Part shown: one piece after another, positions 42,818-53,455 of the stretch | Layout of the letters: each line of letters begins with the position of its first letter | Position numbering within the stretch: the first letter of the stretch is position 1 | Assembly: GCA_001599755.1 (NCBI GenBank) | Contig: BCHX01000006.1 | Span: 917,336-981,335 of the forward strand | DNA length: 64,000 nt | Reading direction: 5' to 3' | Source of the DNA: Gliomastix tumulicola | Taxonomy: Eukaryota; Ascomycota; Sordariomycetes; Hypocreales; Bionectriaceae | Made by a program: the position numbers and the translations under genes | Notes under the pieces: generated by a model | Seen by the model: the letters and a program-made list of their open reading frames with translations, nothing else | The model's database searches: none | Told to the model about the DNA's origin: nothing

Positions 42818-43660
42818 CCGGCAGCAGCAGGAGAAGCAGGAGGTGTGCAGTGTAACCTCGTCTGCTGGCCACTCGGACACCGCCTCTTCCAGCACCTCAG
42901 CTGCACTTTGGCAGCGCAGCAGCCCGAGCGAGCCTCCAGCTTACGGTGGATCGCAGCTGAGCCAATGGCCCTTCCACGCTCCCGGTGCCTGGAAGATACA
43001 CCTGGTGACTAATTTTCCTCCGAGCGCGTGTGCATCTGGCGCAGATCCAGGGGCAAGGGGTCCCAGATCAGCAGGAGGGCAGTGCCAACTTGGAGTGTGC
43101 GGCTGCGGAAATTACTCTAAGCGGGATTTAGCCACTCTCACACCCTCGCACGCCTTCACACCGTGTTCTGGAGCTGATGCCGCCGTCCGTCTTGCTACCC
43201 TTCTGCAGCTGTCCCCTTCCCCAAGCTTCTCTTCCCAAGCTGTCCCTCCTACTCCCCCCCCCTCCTACCTATACGAGGGGTGTGAGAGGGAGTGAAGGGG
43301 AGGGGGGGTAAGAAGGAGGGGCATGGCGTCCCAGACATGACAAGCAGCAGGCGCCGCTGCCCCGATAAGCCCAGCCCGGAGGGGGTCTGGTAAACGCGCT
43401 GCTGTCTTGATCCTCGCTGTAAGTGCAGTGCTTGCATGCTTATCGCTCATACTGGATCGGCACACCCGGTCTCTGAGAGCCACGTTCCTCCCGATACTCC
43501 CGAGCAATGGAGGGCGGCCTTCTGGCATCGCATAAAGGACATAAAGACGAAACGACCTCACTTATCATAATTGCTCGAGCGGCCATCCTCCTCATCCCGT
43601 CCCATCTCATAACATCTCATACACTTGCATCATCAACCTTCCTCCCCCTTCTTATCTTAT

Positions 43661-43697
43661 ACACACACACACACACACACATCACATCACATCACAC
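43661..43697. repeat. (AC)10 and ATCAC repeats in 5' leader
   Basis: Ten AC units (43661-43680) followed by three ATCAC units, ending nine bases before the ATG of the prenyltransferase gene, so probably in its 5' UTR. Confidence 0.85.
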
Positions 43698-43705
43698 AGC
43701 CCATC

Positions 43706-45152
43706 ATGGCGACCACCACCATCACGGTGACCACGCCCACGACGGCCGTCTTCGAGAAGCTCTCGCAGGACCCCTCGCTCGCCGTCAACGAGGACCAGGA
43801 GTACTGGTGGAAGCAGACGGGCAGCGCCATTGCCTCCCTGCTCGAGAGCTCCAACTACACCCCCGAGCAGCAGGAGTACTACCTCACGTGGTACAAGAAG
43901 TCCCTGACTGCCTCGCTGGGCCCCCGTCCCATCCCGGGCAAGAAGTTCCACTTCGGCGGTGCCATCGTGGGCGATGGCTCGTACGTCGAGCCCAGTGTCA
44001 ACTGGAAGGAGACCGACAAGAAGAAGCGTCTGATCCGCTTCACCGTCGGCGCCACCAACGCCGAGGCCGGCACGCCTGCCGACCTCTTCGCTGAGAAGGA
44101 GACGCGCCGCCTGCTGCAGGGCATGAAGGACGACGGGCTGGTGCCCGACCTGTCCTTCAAGCAGTACGACCTCTTCGCCAAGCACCTCTTCATCGAGGAC
44201 AAGGAGGCGCTGCTCGCGCGCATGCACCCCGAGGTGCTGCCCGTGACGCACTGGATCGGCTTCGACCTCAAGGCCGGCTCCGCGCCGCTGCCCAAGGTCT
44301 ACTTCCTGCCCGTCATCAAGATGATCGAGACGGGCAAGCACACCAACCAGCTCTTCTACGACGTCGCCGAGGACAGCGGCCCGGCCTTCGCGCCCGCCCT
44401 CGCCGCCGTCAAGAGCTTCATCGACTCCTTCAAGGGCCCCAACTGGACGCCCGAGATGATGCCCTACACCGAGCTCATCGCCCACGACTGCATCGACACC
44501 GCCGACGCCCGCATCAAGACCTACATCCGCACCGGCCTCAACACCCTCGCCGGCGCCCGCAGGCTCTACACCCTCGACGGCCGCATCGACAACGAGGACA
44601 TCGCGCCCGGCCTCGAGGCCCTCGCCGAGCTCTGGCCCCTCTTCCACCTGCTCGACCCCAACGACCCGGACCTCGAGAACAAGCCCGTCTACGGCGGCTT
44701 CGGCCTCGGCGCCTCCGTCGAGCTCAAGCCCGGCAAGGACCAGCCCGAGGTCAAGATTCACTTCCCCACAAAGGCCCTGCAGCTCCGCGACGGCGCCTTC
44801 TGCGACGGCGTCGCCAAGTTCTTCCGCAAGCGCGGCGACACCGAGTTTGCCGACCGCTTCAGGGCCGACCTGGAGAAGGCTCTGTACGTTTTCCCCCCTG
44901 ATGAGGAACCGTAGACTGAATCTGTAGGCTAATATGTTGTTATGTAGCCCCCTCCACGACTTTGAGACCGAGACCGACTCCCACACCTTCGCCTCCTTCA
45001 CCTGGACCAAGAAGACCGGCTCCTACATGTCCTTCTACTTCTCCACCAAGAACTTCGACAAGCAGCTGCCCGAGTTCGCCAAGCACCAGGCCGTCCCCGA
45101 CATCTGGGATGGTTTCATGAAGGGCTGGAAGACCATGCCCTTTGACATGTAA
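43706..45152 (+). CDS. DMATS-type aromatic prenyltransferase
   Basis: Exons 43706-44883 and 44948-45152, 460 residues, soluble, no signal peptide. The family transfers dimethylallyl or longer prenyl groups to tryptophan, tyrosine or indole-containing products. Order: helical N-terminal segment (EDQEYWWKQTGSAIASLLE), the conserved tail of the first block (YYLTWYKK...LGPRP), then the ABBA-barrel strands with alternating Lys/Tyr/Arg residues for diphosphate binding (LIRFTVGAT, PKVYFLPV, ARIKTYIRT, YGGFGLGASVELKPG, VKIHFP) and the terminal SFTWTKKTGSYMSFYFS block. Length (420-480 is usual) is normal. The final exon is required for the last barrel strand. No NRPS, PKS, P450 or cluster regulator lies within the window, so the acceptor is unknown; a free amino acid or a distant cluster product is possible. 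Confidence 0.92.
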
Positions 45153-45987
45153 GCGATTGCATTTTCCCTGCGAATGAGTTTAGACTAGAGAAGGGGGAGA
45201 AAGGGAGGGCTGCGTGCAGGCAGGCAGGCTACTATGAACAAAAGGCAAAGCCACTGTTATGTATCGAGATGGGACATGGGATTTAGGATAGTCTGAAATG
45301 AATAAAGAATAAATAAAAATATATCAAGACTAAGTCACCTCAGTCGCTCCCTTTCCCTTGCAATGATATTTAAGTAGGGAAGCCACCAACATAAGAGCAT
45401 GGTCTAGGTAACGCTTCGCCTTCAGATGGACTGATGAAAACCAACCAATTTCCAGCGTGGTGTTTGGAAATCTAAACAAGTGAATATGACAAGATACACG
45501 ACGAGGCTGCGTATCTCCCATTCTACTCGTCGACTACCTAAAGCTGAGAGTCCGGACGTGAAAACTTGGGTTCCTTCAATCTCCAAACCTGACCGAGTTT
45601 CCAGCAAGTCAGGAGTCCAACAGAGAGAGGCACCAAAGAAATCGGTCATCACTTGAATCCCCCGCTGGCTAGCGCCTGCAGCCACCTCCCATTCATACCT
45701 TTCATTCACCTTGTAGATGAAACTCCATACGGTACGGCTGAAGAGCAGTCTTTTTGTCCGGTGTAGCAATCAATAGCTGCCAGCTTGCCCTAGCAGGTGG
45801 TAGAAGAAAAACTTGAGTGAGTCACATGCACACCCCAAAATGTATGGTCCCAGAAGCCAAGTATTTATTCGACTATATGCCTGGCCAGGTTGTTCCGATG
45901 CTCTGCCATGATTTGGTCTTGAAATGATAGAGACTGACTTGAATATACAATAGCATTCATAAATACAATCGCTCGTCATACAAAGTC
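45153..45987. other. Convergent intergenic region
   Basis: 835 bases between converging genes. AATAAAGAATAAATAAAAATA at about 45300-45320 is a likely polyadenylation region of the prenyltransferase gene. Minus-strand ORFs of 113-115 codons have no recognisable motif. Confidence 0.55.
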
Positions 45988-47382
45988 CTAATGCCTCCAA
46001 ACTTGATACAACACCCAACAAGTCCCAATCGCATAAAACCCTGCCAGCAGACTTGAAATCAGCTGAATAATCAGCCGGAAAGTAGAGAGAAGCTGCCCCC
46101 CCGGAGCCCATCCCATACCAGCAGTGTTATTGCCAATCAACACGTACCGGTACATGTGGACGCCCTGGCCCAGAAACTGGCACACAAAGATCATCCATCC
46201 AAACGTCTTCCGCAGGCTCTGGACGCCCCAGAGGCGATTCTCGAGGAGGAGCCGGTGCAGGGGGAACGCGTTGATGATAGAGAGGAGGATGGCCAGCAGC
46301 CAGATTTGGACGGAGGAGATCATGGATTGCCTGGACGAGTACGACGGGGATCTGTTAGTTAGAGCCCAGGAGGATCAGTGGGCTTGGTTTTGCGTACCAT
46401 GGATATGGATTCCCCGTGTCTATCGGCAGCTGGAGAGCTACCACTTCGCATAGACCGAGGACGACGGCAAAGATGCATGTCCGCCATGCAAACCGCTGGA
46501 GGCCGTGGACATGTCCCTTCATAGCCCAGTAGCGGATGGCCGGGTGAAATTGAGGCGGTCTTTTCAGACTCCCCGCACCTTGGGCATCCTCCGAGGTCAA
46601 AGTCGAGCTTTTTGAGCTAGTACTCTGATAGAACATCCAAATGTTAGTGTCTTGCTCGTCGTTATAAGAAAGAATGGATGGCACAGTACCCAGTTCCCGA
46701 AGCTGCTTGATCTCTCTGTCCGCCACGACTGCTCGTGCTTCAGGTAAAGCCTGTCCAACGGCCCTGAGGGCTCCTGACTTGGTAAAATGATCTGTTGGGC
46801 CGACGCTGGGCATTGCCGCCTCAGCCTTCCTTTCTCCATGCTGTGAAAGCCACGATAGCCCAATAGTATTGGCCTCTGTGTATTTGGCAAGCGCTCACGA
46901 GCAGGGACCAGCACCGTCCAGAAGAGCACAGCGACGAGATGAAGACAGAGGTCAGCGACAGAGAACCCCAGGACAAGCGCAGTCGCGGTCCGAGGCCACG
47001 TGTGCCGGACAACATGGCCGTCAGTCGTAGGCTTCTCTTCAGTGTTCAAATCCTTATACAAAAACGGGACACTCATGTGATACAGAGCACCAACCAGGGC
47101 GACTACCACCACATCTATGCCGATCAGACCAGCGCATCGGAGATAGACTCTGTTCTTGCGATGCCAGAACAGCGAGGCGTAGGCCAGCTGGATGAGCGTA
47201 AATACGATGGCCGGTACAACCAAGTAGCGCGATGTATGCAGTCGGCCCGCGTAGGGCGCATCGAGGCCGTCCAGCAGTCTGTCGTCGTTGGCCCGTGAGG
47301 CCCATTCCCCAAGGAATATGATCTTACCAAGGCCTAGTATGCCAGACACGATGCTAGATAGCAGGCCAATGGTAGCCCGCAT
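45988..47382 (-). CDS. Multi-pass membrane protein, unknown function
   Basis: Minus strand, exons 47382-46690, 46624-46398 and 46330-45988, 420 residues. Not recognised. Hydrophobic segments suggest about seven to eight membrane helices: GLLSSIVSGILGLGKIIFLG, YLVVPAIVFTLIQLAYASLF, GLIGIDVVVVALVGALY, TALVLGFSVADLCLHLVAVLFW, then after a polar loop of about 110 residues CIFAVVLGLCEVVALQL, IWLLAILLSIINAF, FGWMIFVCQFLGQGV and LIIQLISSLLAGFYAIG. The splice model is supported by frame: the two introns (65 and 67 bases; branch point CACTAACAT in the first) join three different frames without a stop. The ATG at 47382 is the first after the divergent promoter. It is divergently transcribed from HET protein 1 across 353 bases, so the two may share control. 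Confidence 0.75.
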
Positions 47383-47735
47383 TGGATCATCTGCCTCATG
47401 GAGGGCATCGAACAATGAGGGGGAATGAGAAACACGAAGAGACTCTTGAGAAAGGGGGGGAGAACAGACAATCCGGGGACGGGAAGATAACGATTTAAAG
47501 GGCCATCGTCCGTTAGCTCGATGCGTCCCTGAACGGGCAGGCAGTTTCCCTGTCGCGTGATTGGTGCCCTGTCCAGGAAGACAAGGACGGGTTCGCCCGC
47601 AGATCGCGGCGCAGCATCTAAGAATAGCCAATCATGTAAGGCGACTTCCAGCCTTAACTAGGGGTCTTATCTTTCGGCAGTTCACCTTTCGTCCTACATA
47701 TACGGCACGGTGACCTTTTTTTTTCCTTTCCCCTA
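47383..47735. promoter_or_regulatory. Divergent promoter region (membrane protein / HET 1)
   Basis: 353 bases between two start codons in opposite directions; it must carry both promoters. A T-rich run lies just before the HET start (about 47716-47724) and CTACATATACGG at about 47693-47704 is TATA-like. No gene. Confidence 0.5.
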
Positions 47736-50183
47736 ATGGCAGCGACGACAGGCGCATACGCGATTGCTTTGCTCAACTCAAGAATCATGGAGCTGTGCAG
47801 AGCCTGCCAGGCGTTTGACATCCAATCCTTCGCCAAGGACAAGTCGGCGTACCGTGGGTATCCGCTGCAGGACACTGTGCGTGCGGCACGGGATGGCTGC
47901 TCGTTCTGCAGCATGCTCGTCGAAAACCTCCAGATCGTCACCGAGGGGTACAATCTCGGGCTCCTCGAGGACTGCATCCGTCGGGCATCTTCGCCATCAA
48001 CATGGCCGATGACCGGTGAAGGCTGGGGCTCTATGAAGCGGTGGGCGTTGGACCTGCTCTTCCCGGCGTGGATCAACATTACGGTCGACAGAGGAGAGGC
48101 CTCGGCAGACGGGACAGAGAAAGATGCTCTGGATGTTACTGCTCTGAGGGCGTTCATCGGTGCATCGACCGCGGACGACCCCTTGTATCATTCCCCCGGC
48201 ACTCTGCGGCTCAACGTGGCCGCAGACAAGGACACTCCCGCCTTCACATCTGGCGATGTCACGGGGCAGCTCTACACCCAGACCTCAACATGGTCTTCCC
48301 ATCTGATCGACGCAATCAAGGCGTGGCACAACATCTGCCGAACACAGCATGCGGAGTGCTCCAGGACCTTCTCCAACCATCAGACCTTCGACGTGGAAGA
48401 TGTTCCACTCCCCACGCGATGTCTAGAAGTGTCTATCGATCCTTCCCGGCAGTCACAAGGCAGCTTTGCGAGCACTGGCCGTATCTTCGGCAGCGGAGAT
48501 GACAGCATCAGCTTCATCCTTCGCAACACAGAAGGCCAGAGGGGGAGATACATTGCCCTGAGTCATCGCTGGACTTCAGATGCTGAGTCCTGTAGCACGA
48601 CCAAGGAGACACTTCAATGCAGGATGGGTACTTGTATCCAACATGGCGGCTCGTGTGCCACCTGCAATGGAAGAAGCCTCCCTATCAGTCAGCTCTTCAA
48701 GGATGCAGCCATGCTCAGCGTCAACGTCGGCGTCAAATACATCTGGATCGATTCATTATGTATTATCCAGGATGACAGCGTCGACTGGGAGCGGGAATCG
48801 GCCAAGATGGGACAGTACTATCAATCTGCATGGCTCACCATCTGCGCCACGGCTATCTCAACCACAGGCGGGTTGTTCGGCTCCATCGTGCAGGACAGCC
48901 ATCCTCGGGTAGCTCGTCTGCCCTACCGAGACAAGCAGCATCAGCTCCAGGGACACTTTTACGTCCAGTACATGGGAGAAGGCTTCCTCTCCGGAGACTA
49001 CGCCAGAGACGTCGGCAAGAGCAGTCTGTTGAAGAGGGGTTGGGTGTGCCAGGAGCTTATGCTGAGTCGAAGGTGTCTTACCTTCTCCAGCGTCGGGGGC
49101 CTCTTCGCCCAGTGTCAGCGAGAGTCGCCGCGCAGCCTTTACCAAGACCTGTCAAAGATAACGGCGACGCCCACTGCCATGATCCTCCAGAAGCCGGTCA
49201 TTAACATGGCGTCTACATCTTCCATATGCGACTCGTGGCTGCGCGTCGTGGAGCTGTACTCGGGGCTCGAGCTGTCTCGGCTCGCCAAGGATCGCCTCGT
49301 TGCCTTGTCTGGTCTTGCCCGGGAGCACGGCACGATGATAGAGAGAGCCGGAGACCAGCCTGATGACCGGAAGCGATACATCTCGGGTTTGCGGTGGGGG
49401 CATCACCGTGGTCTGCTGTGGGAACAGGCAGCCGGGCCAGAAGAGCAGATGAGGTTCCGAGTGAATGGGATACCAACCTGGTCCTGGGCATCTATGGCTG
49501 TGCCTGTTCGGGACGAATTCGGGGAGGTGCAGTTCGATGAGCATGACGACTATGTGCTGTCCGGAATGCAGGTTCGGTGGTCGCCGGTAGGACACGAAAC
49601 AGTTGATGCGTGCACATGGGACGAAGACTGCGAGGCGGTCGACGTCGACGAGGCCTTCACGCCGCGTTTCGAAACCAGGCGGGCGCTCCCGCCGACGGAA
49701 GACTCGTACGGCCCAGCAGCTCGTTTTGTCATGCTGAAGATGAGGGGCAGGCTTATCCCCATCCAAACCCACGGGCTTTTCCCACGGGTCGAGGACACGG
49801 AAATTGCGGCCGCAGTGACGGGGCACGGGTCAGACTTTGGGCGGCACATGTGGCGTGTCGTGACCGTTTCAGGTGATCCCGATACCATCGCAGGATGGGC
49901 CTCGCTCGAACATCCAGACTTCCAATTCGATGGAGAGGTTGATCCTCATGCCGGCAACTCTCTTCGAGCCCTTGTGATAACAGAGATCCCCAAATCTCGT
50001 GGTGTCTGGGGGATGAAGGAGTGGTCGGGCAGGCACACCATCTACTCGGTGCTGTTTCTCAGGGCGGCTAGCATACCTGGAGTTTCTGATGCGTTCGAGA
50101 GGGTTGGGTGTGGGAGGCTGTTCGGGAGTGTCGTCGAGACGATGCTCACACAAGTGGAGGAAGAGTCGTTGCACCTTGTATAG
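47736..50183 (+). CDS. HET-domain protein 1
   Basis: Intronless, 815 residues, cytosolic. HET-domain proteins trigger cell death in vegetative incompatibility when activated, often by an NLR. An N-terminal cysteine-bearing segment (ELCRACQAFD, GCSFCSMLVE; 19-65) is the usual start. The three HET blocks are clear: RYIALSHRW (271-279), YIWIDSLCIIQDD (335-347) with the following ESAKMGQYYQSAWLTICAT, and RGWVCQELMLSRRCLTFS (434-451). The C-terminal 350 residues are variable and Trp-rich (GIPTWSWASM). The start at 47736 is the first ATG; ATG 47787 (MELCRACQAF) is possible too. Full length with no stop or frameshift. Confidence 0.93.
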   Translation: MAATTGAYAIALLNSRIMELCRACQAFDIQSFAKDKSAYRGYPLQDTVRAARDGCSFCSMLVENLQIVTEGYNLGLLEDCIRRASSPSTWPMTGEGWGSMKRWALDLLFPAWINITVDRGEASADGTEKDALDVTALRAFIGASTADDPLYHSPGTLRLNVAADKDTPAFTSGDVTGQLYTQTSTWSSHLIDAIKAWHNICRTQHAECSRTFSNHQTFDVEDVPLPTRCLEVSIDPSRQSQGSFASTGRIFGSGDDSISFILRNTEGQRGRYIALSHRWTSDAESCSTTKETLQCRMGTCIQHGGSCATCNGRSLPISQLFKDAAMLSVNVGVKYIWIDSLCIIQDDSVDWERESAKMGQYYQSAWLTICATAISTTGGLFGSIVQDSHPRVARLPYRDKQHQLQGHFYVQYMGEGFLSGDYARDVGKSSLLKRGWVCQELMLSRRCLTFSSVGGLFAQCQRESPRSLYQDLSKITATPTAMILQKPVINMASTSSICDSWLRVVELYSGLELSRLAKDRLVALSGLAREHGTMIERAGDQPDDRKRYISGLRWGHHRGLLWEQAAGPEEQMRFRVNGIPTWSWASMAVPVRDEFGEVQFDEHDDYVLSGMQVRWSPVGHETVDACTWDEDCEAVDVDEAFTPRFETRRALPPTEDSYGPAARFVMLKMRGRLIPIQTHGLFPRVEDTEIAAAVTGHGSDFGRHMWRVVTVSGDPDTIAGWASLEHPDFQFDGEVDPHAGNSLRALVITEIPKSRGVWGMKEWSGRHTIYSVLFLRAASIPGVSDAFERVGCGRLFGSVVETMLTQVEEESLHLV

Positions 50184-50515
50184 ATCGCTACGCGATGAGC
50201 AGGTTGCCTTGAGAATGAGACAAGGAAAGGGTTGAGGGGGTGAAGGAGAGCAGATGAGTTTGTGTTTGCTGATCCGAAGGGTCATGTCAACACTTTTCCC
50301 GGTTGACTTATCTTATCTTACTGCTGTGAAGCCGAGGTCCTAGTGGGGAGAGAGAAGAGCTCGCTTTCACACCGTGAAAAGCAACGGAACTCTCCTACCT
50401 AAACCTCACAGACCCAAATTTCCTGCACCCTTTCTTTCTTCTGTTCACTGTTCACATCACACACTTCCATCCATTTTCCATCACGTCCATCATTTCGCAG
50501 CCAGCAAACATCAAC
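50184..50515. other. Spacer
   Basis: 332 bases between two + strand genes, with a pyrimidine-rich leader before the ATG at 50516. No gene. Confidence 0.55.
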
Positions 50516-51067
50516 ATGGACAAACACGAACAGGCGTTCCGCTTCCTCGCCGACAGTGCCTCCCACTGGATCAAGGAGGGCAACGAGGCGAACATGCAGT
50601 GCACCTTGGAGCTCCTACAGCAGCAGATCAACGCGCTGAAGGAGGACAGGGAAGCCGCCGACGCAGCCAAACAGCGATACCGAGACGCCGAACAGGCCCT
50701 CAAAGAGCGACACCGCGCAGCCAAGCATTTTCTCCAGGTGCGCGAGCAGTTCGTCGAGGAGGAGGAGAAGCGCGTCCAGGAGTACGAGAAACGCGTCAAG
50801 GAGGGCGCGAAGGCTCTCGAAGAGAAGAGACGCCGGCTGGATGATAAGCAGAAGAAGGTCGACAACTCGCTTGCATCGGCGTCTCGCCAGGCTCCTACAC
50901 CTACACCTACCGCCAAGAAGAAAACCTCGACCTCGAATGCCCATACCGCCGTCAGCAAGTCGGCTTCGAACACCTCGAAAGAAATTTCCACTTCGCCTAT
51001 CGGCTTTCTGGACATTCTGAAAGCCGCTTGGACAGTTTTCGAGTACACCTTTGGCTTGAGCACTTGA
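50516..51067 (+). CDS. Hypothetical coiled-coil protein
   Basis: Intronless, 183 residues; no family recognised. Residues about 28-120 are almost entirely charged (Glu, Lys, Arg, Gln) with Leu/Ala at heptad-like positions (TLELLQQQINALKEDREAA onward), indicating a long coiled coil. A Thr/Ser/Pro-rich linker (about 123-160) leads to a hydrophobic C-terminal segment (IGFLDILKAAWTVFEYTFGL, about 161-180) that could be amphipathic or a tail anchor. The ATG lies in ACATCAACATGG, a good context. The coiled coil plus hydrophobic tail suggests an adaptor at a membrane, without proof. Confidence 0.7.
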   Translation: MDKHEQAFRFLADSASHWIKEGNEANMQCTLELLQQQINALKEDREAADAAKQRYRDAEQALKERHRAAKHFLQVREQFVEEEEKRVQEYEKRVKEGAKALEEKRRRLDDKQKKVDNSLASASRQAPTPTPTAKKKTSTSNAHTAVSKSASNTSKEISTSPIGFLDILKAAWTVFEYTFGLST

Positions 51068-51869
51068 TCTGGGCCTACCAACAGGCAGACATCCCAGTCC
51101 TGAAAGCCACCTAGTTGACACGTAAGTACCAACACTGAATCTCAGGTAGTGTGAAGCACGACTAACGTTTGCCATCGGGTCAGAAGTTCTCAAAAGCAAT
51201 GGTCATCGACGACGAGTCAGCGGATCGAGAGCGGTTCAGGCGATAATGGGCAAGCAACCAAGATGGTACAGGACTTCAGAGTGACGGTGGAAGGGATGTT
51301 TGTTACGTGTATATCAGGTGTCTTGGGGACATCTTTGGCTATCGCCGACTTGTTATTGTGTAGTAGGAGGAGAGCTACTAGTATGCAAGGGAAAATGGGA
51401 AATCGGCTGTAGCATAATGATGAGCCAGGGAGTCAGCACAGACTGAATTTGTCTTCGCAGGTCTAAATTATTAAGACACCTCACTAAAACTGCAAGCAAT
51501 GAGTTCCTCGTCCACGTGAAGCCGGAAATCTGTTCTTGCACTTGGGTGGGAAGGAGCGAGTATCGTGCCTTCCCAAAGTCACCTTAGTCACCCAATAGAA
51601 GATTAGGTCACTGAGACTTGTTTTTCAGTGCTTGAGACGCTCATCTGATAGCCTAAGGTACCTGAAATTCCATTGGGCCTTCCATCCAGGTTGTCTCACC
51701 TCCAATTCACTTGAAGCCGCACACACTTTCGTCTCTTTCACTTTTTTTGTCCCTCTTCCCCGAATTGCCAATCTTTCATCCTGCACGTACATTCACAGCC
51801 GCAACAATCATCCTCTTCCGATGCTCATTTCTCGTTTCCATCTTCGCCCACCGCACAAGAACCATCAAC
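51068..51869. other. Intergenic region
   Basis: 802 bases; the end is a pyrimidine-rich leader for the gene at 51870. No gene or RNA recognised. Confidence 0.55.
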
Positions 51870-52571
51870 ATGCCAATCCTCATCAGCAAGAAGCTCGCGA
51901 CCCGGAAGGAGAACCACCGCGGCGACTTCGTGCGGTTCGCGCAGGACGGATCGGCGTACCTCGAGATCGACGGCAACCCCGAAGACGAATGGGTCCTCGT
52001 GTGGCCTCTGAAGCCCACCGACATCGCCGGCCCCTACACCTATGACAAGCCGAGGGAGCCGCCCCGTGCGCAGCGGGTTGACTGGGTACGGCTAAACCCC
52101 AAGTTCGCCGAGCTTAGGAAGGTCAACGAGACGAGGTTCGAGATCACCAGGCCGCCGCCCCCGAAGCCCATCCCGAGCATCAGCCCTGCATCCAAGAAGG
52201 CTGTAGACGAGCTCGCCCTGTCCGACGATGACGACGACGAGGAGGAGGAGGAGGAGGAGCGCTCTTTGAGTGAAAATACAAGTGCCGAACTCGCGCTGAT
52301 GCAAGTGAAGATGGAGAGGATGAAGGCAAAGCAAAGGAAGGCAAGCGAATTGGCCGCCGAAAACACGATGGAGACTGGCGTGGCTCATCTTCGCCAGGCC
52401 ACGCACGCCAAAGCATCTGGTTCCAAGGATTTGAAAGGACTCCCGTTGCCGCCCGGTCCTCTAACCTTGCCGCCTTTCCCAACCGATGTTGCCAGTAAAT
52501 GGCGGCGAACATTAGAAGAGGAACTTCTAGCAGCATATTTCTCTCAGCCCAGTGCGCCTTACTCTCGTTGA
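51870..52571 (+). CDS. Hypothetical protein with acidic tract
   Basis: Intronless, 233 residues. The start is the ATG at 51870 (ATCAACATGCC); the frame is open further upstream, but that part is a Leu/Phe/Ser-rich translation of the pyrimidine leader. The N-terminal 95 residues look folded (FVRFAQDGSAYLEIDGNPEDEWVLVWPL), then a Pro-rich link, an acidic run of about 15 Asp/Glu (about 120-134), a charged Met/Lys helix and a Pro-rich region ahead of WRRTLEEELLAAYFSQP. No family is recognised. Neighbouring gene 50516 has a similar layout (charged helix plus low-complexity link) but no visible similarity. Confidence 0.65.
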   Translation: MPILISKKLATRKENHRGDFVRFAQDGSAYLEIDGNPEDEWVLVWPLKPTDIAGPYTYDKPREPPRAQRVDWVRLNPKFAELRKVNETRFEITRPPPPKPIPSISPASKKAVDELALSDDDDDEEEEEEERSLSENTSAELALMQVKMERMKAKQRKASELAAENTMETGVAHLRQATHAKASGSKDLKGLPLPPGPLTLPPFPTDVASKWRRTLEEELLAAYFSQPSAPYSR

Positions 52572-53455
52572 GAGAAAACCATCCATGGGGCTTATTCACC
52601 CATTGCGACATCCATCCACCGTGGCGTGTCGATCAGACTACCAGCAGTGCGAATGGAGTCCTGGCTGGTAAGTGGCGATACCCTTTCCCCCATTATGTAT
52701 CAGTCAGCTAATGAAGCCCAGGCGCACGATATATCAGAGGGTAGATTCCGAATTGGCTAGTCTTCGAAGCCTACAACGAGAGTCGCAACGCCTTCTCACC
52801 AAACGAGCGACATCAAGATCGGAGAAGGGAGACATATAGGAACAGCTATTTGATAGGTAGACAGACGCCTCCACAATGGTATGTTCACTTGTTTTGAGAC
52901 GCTCTCCTAGTCCAACCGAAATCCCTTTACGCAGCCGAACAACTCGTCAATCCTCGACTACCTACATGATTGACTAGCAAGGCTGCAAGAACGAAAGCAC
53001 AACTCTAAGCGAGATCTATCAAGACAGAAGGACAGCACTTATCGGTAAGGGGCACGCAGAAGTACGTACCTAGATTGACATTGCCTTGCGTAATGACCCC
53101 ATCTTCCCTGCCGAGTGCTGCTCAAGTAGCAGATGAGAAGGGACACTAGAATGAGAGCTAGCACAGGAAATTACCTTCTGGAAAACTTTAAGAAGTAGCA
53201 CGAGCCCATGATAATGAAGGAACCTTAGTAGAAGATCAGCCGGGGAGCGTAGGAAGATGGGGCAGCATTTCGGGCTATCACAAAGCGAGCTAAAATGAGC
53301 GTGGCGCGTACTATCAAGCCCTTTTCGACTACCTACGTCATATAACTGTGCACTCTCTCCATAAACCGTGCGGAATACGAGATGCTGATCTGAGCTACCC
53401 CATCAACCTCCACACTCTGCCCTGATACAGGCGAACTCCAAAGATCTGGATGAGC
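52572..53455. other. Convergent intergenic region
   Basis: 884 bases with no ORF above 60 codons beyond 52711 and no other feature recognised. Confidence 0.55.

Larger units (their letters stand above)
39737..43705. other. Long gene-poor region
   Basis: 4 kb with no supported gene; ORFs up to about 150 codons are low-complexity or overlap microsatellites. It holds an AT-rich stretch (about 40190-40225, AATTAATAAATAAATAA-like), a hairpin-forming inverted repeat (40092-40131), a CAG microsatellite (42783-42815) and, at the right, the CA-rich leader of the prenyltransferase gene. Short AGCA and CCAT repeats lie near 42085-42118. Confidence 0.55.

Noticed and set aside
42533..42906. ORFs with polyCys, polyAla or polyGln runs on both strands
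   Set aside because: Products of the CAG microsatellite; nothing outside the repeat looks coding.
43682..45010. 442-codon antisense ORF over the prenyltransferase
   Set aside because: Leu/Glu/Val-rich shadow frame of a recognised gene; no motif.
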